Assembly: GCA_009691645.1 (NCBI GenBank)
Contig: SIAT01000108.1
Location: forward strand, 1-6,304
Direction of reading: 5' to 3'
Source: Pedosphaera sp.
GTDB lineage: Bacteria > Verrucomicrobiota > Verrucomicrobiia > Limisphaerales > SIAT01
DNA: 6,304 nt
Shown: positions 4,869-6,304 of the stretch, piece after piece
How positions within the stretch are numbered: position 1 is the stretch's first letter
Layout: every line of letters starts with the position of its first letter
Position numbers and translations under genes: made by a program
The notes under the pieces: generated by a model
What the model saw: the letters and a program-made list of their open reading frames with translations, nothing else
The model's database searches: none
Told to the model about the DNA's origin: nothing

Positions 4869-6304
4869 TTATTTGGCCTTCTTCACCTTGCCTTTTTTCT
4901 TTGGCGCGGCATCCGGCGCGGCGGCGTTGTTCTTAGCCGGCATCGGGGCTTTGATATCAGCCCGCCACGCGACGAGGCGCGCGTGGAGTTCCTTCGCCTT
5001 GCTTGGATTCTCCTTCGCAAGATTCTTCGTTTCGCCGATGTCGTTGCGCAGGTTGTATAGCTCAAGCCGTCCGTCCTCGAGAAACTCCATCAACTTCCAG
5101 TCGCCGCTGTGGATGAGGCTAACGGGCGTGGTGCGCCACGTGTCCGCGCCCGCGCCGAGGTAGCCGGGGAAATGCTGATAGATGGCGTCGCGTTTCAGCT
5201 TGGCGGCGGCATCGCGAAAGAGGGGAACGAGGCTCTCGCCATCGAGTACTTGCCGGGGTTTTGGCGCGGCGGCAAGTTCGAGGAAGGTCGGGAAAATATC
5301 CACGTGGATGCTGGGCACATCGCAGATAGTGCCGGGCTTCACACTGCCCGGCCAGCGGACGATGAACGGCTCGCGTGTGCCGCCTTCGTAGAGGCTGCCC
5401 TTGCCGCTGCGCAGCGGGGCGTTGTCGGTGATGCCGCTCGCTTTCTTCAAACCTTCGCGGACGTAGCCGCCGACGCCACCGTTGTCGCTGGTGAAGATGA
5501 GCACGGTGTTCTCCGCGAGCTTGAGTTCATCGAGCGTCTTCATCACGCGCCCGACACTTTCGTCGACGCTGGCAATCATCGCGGCGTAGGTGGAATTGTT
5601 GTGGCCGCCGACGCCGGGTTTGGACTTGAACTTGGCGACGAGTTCCGGCTTCGCATCGTGCGGCGCGTGAACACCGAAGTGCGGAAGATAAAGGAAGAAG
5701 GGCTTGTCCTTGTGCCGCGCGATGAAGTCCACCGCTTTGTCCGTGAGAAAGTCGGCGAGGTATTGACCCTTGGGATGTTCGGTCTTCGGATTGGTGGCGA
5801 AGTCGAAGTGCTTTCCCATGCTGATGATGGCCTCGTCGAAGCCGCGTTTACCGGGAAGATAATCGCCCTGCTGCCCGATGTGCCACTTTCCGAACATGCC
5901 CGTCGCGTAGCCAGCCGCCTTGAGTTGCTTGGCGATGATGTCGCGGTCGAGCGGAAGGTCGGTGATGTTGTTCACCGGGCGCAGCGGACGCTTGCTCCAA
6001 TCGAAGCGGTCAATTCCGCCGACGGTATAAACACCCGTGCGCGCCCCGTATTGGCCGCTCATCAACGCCGCGCGCGTGGGCGTGCAATTCTGGCAATGAT
6101 GATAGCTTGTGAGCTTCATCCCCTGCGCCGCAAGACGGTCGATGTTCGGCGTCTCGTAATACTTGCTGCCGAAGCATGCGACATCCGTGTAGCCGAGGTC
6201 ATCGGCCATGATGAAGATGATGTTCGGTCGCGGCGCAGCATCGGTGCGAGTGGGAGCGAAGAAGCTGACGAAAGCCACAACCGTGATGATGGAACGAAGG
6301 ATGC
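4869..6304 (-). CDS. Exported formylglycine-dependent sulfatase (arylsulfatase-like), start beyond window
   Basis: It hydrolyses sulfate esters, most likely from sulfated polysaccharides, in the periplasm or outside the cell. Numbering from GTG 6278, the hallmarks are the metal-binding Asp26-Asp27 in FIMADDLGY, the modification motif CTPTR with Cys65 (oxidised to formylglycine by a separate sulfatase-maturing enzyme) and Arg69, GKWHIG with Lys131 and His133, HFGVHAPH, TSDNGG with Asp265 and Asn266, and SGKGSLYEGG with Lys293. All expected S1-family catalytic positions are present. GTG 6278 is unlikely to be the start: the frame stays open to the right edge and adds ILRSIITV, completing a hydrophobic signal-peptide core with VAFVSFF before cleavage near TDAAPRPN. 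The first few codons are therefore missing from this window. The C-terminus ends in an Ala/Pro spacer and a lysine-rich tail (KKKGKVKKAK), a recurrent feature of secreted proteins in these phyla. The substrate subfamily cannot be fixed from sequence alone. Confidence 0.93.
   Translation of the reverse strand, partial: ILRSIITVVAFVSFFAPTRTDAAPRPNIIFIMADDLGYTDVACFGSKYYETPNIDRLAAQGMKLTSYHHCQNCTPTRAALMSGQYGARTGVYTVGGIDRFDWSKRPLRPVNNITDLPLDRDIIAKQLKAAGYATGMFGKWHIGQQGDYLPGKRGFDEAIISMGKHFDFATNPKTEHPKGQYLADFLTDKAVDFIARHKDKPFFLYLPHFGVHAPHDAKPELVAKFKSKPGVGGHNNSTYAAMIASVDESVGRVMKTLDELKLAENTVLIFTSDNGGVGGYVREGLKKASGITDNAPLRSGKGSLYEGGTREPFIVRWPGSVKPGTICDVPSIHVDIFPTFLELAAAPKPRQVLDGESLVPLFRDAAAKLKRDAIYQHFPGYLGAGADTWRTTPVSLIHSGDWKLMEFLEDGRLELYNLRNDIGETKNLAKENPSKAKELHARLVAWRADIKAPMPAKNNAAAPDAAPKKKGKVKKAK

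Noticed and set aside
1..6304. CRISPR arrays, tRNA or rRNA genes, insertion sequences, defence or biosynthetic clusters
   Set aside because: I saw no spaced direct-repeat arrays, cloverleaf sequences, transposase motifs or defence-type domains on either strand.

Overview
The window looks like a chromosomal segment of a GC-rich, Gram-negative environmental bacterium, most likely a verrucomicrobium and possibly a planctomycete. The evidence is the gene mix: a formylglycine-dependent sulfatase with a lysine-rich tail, an exported PQQ-type beta-propeller carrying EF-hands, an exported BD-FAE-like esterase, and the end of a DUF1080 (3-keto-disaccharide hydrolase-like) gene. Convincing Shine-Dalgarno sites are mostly lacking. 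The lineage is inferred from gene content; there is no rRNA or other marker gene to confirm it.

Layout, left to right. At 1-290 (minus) lies the N-terminal part of a Sel1-repeat protein with a lipoprotein-type signal peptide. Its reading frame is broken by one base near a run of five T. From 291 to 679 there is no gene, but there is a compact patch of repeats: two 9-bp hairpins of the 'ccctctccc...gggagaggg' type in mirror orientation, flanked by a 31-33 bp imperfect direct repeat. At 680-2089 (plus) is a 469-aa secreted PQQ-like propeller with a paired EF-hand. It converges, 34 bp apart, on an exported alpha/beta hydrolase at 2124-3026 (minus). From 3027 to 3223 there is a divergent intergenic region that also holds a short coding-like minus-strand stretch, possibly a gene remnant. 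At 3224-4687 (plus) is a complete SelO/YdiU protein AMPylase. At 4728-4841 (plus) is the orphaned C-terminus of a DUF1080 protein, a probable deletion scar. From 4869 to the right edge (minus) is a sulfatase whose true start lies outside the window.

The hydrolase, the sulfatase, the propeller protein and the DUF1080 remnant fit a periplasmic or extracellular lifestyle based on degrading sulfated and acylated polysaccharides. They do not form a single operon: the strands alternate and each gene appears to be its own transcription unit. SelO is a housekeeping redox and stress enzyme with no evident link to its neighbours.

I found no convincing evidence of a new multi-gene system. The points most worth a second look are the two places where one missing base in an A/T homopolymer would explain a broken frame, the structured repeat patch at 344-588, and the DUF1080 remnant.
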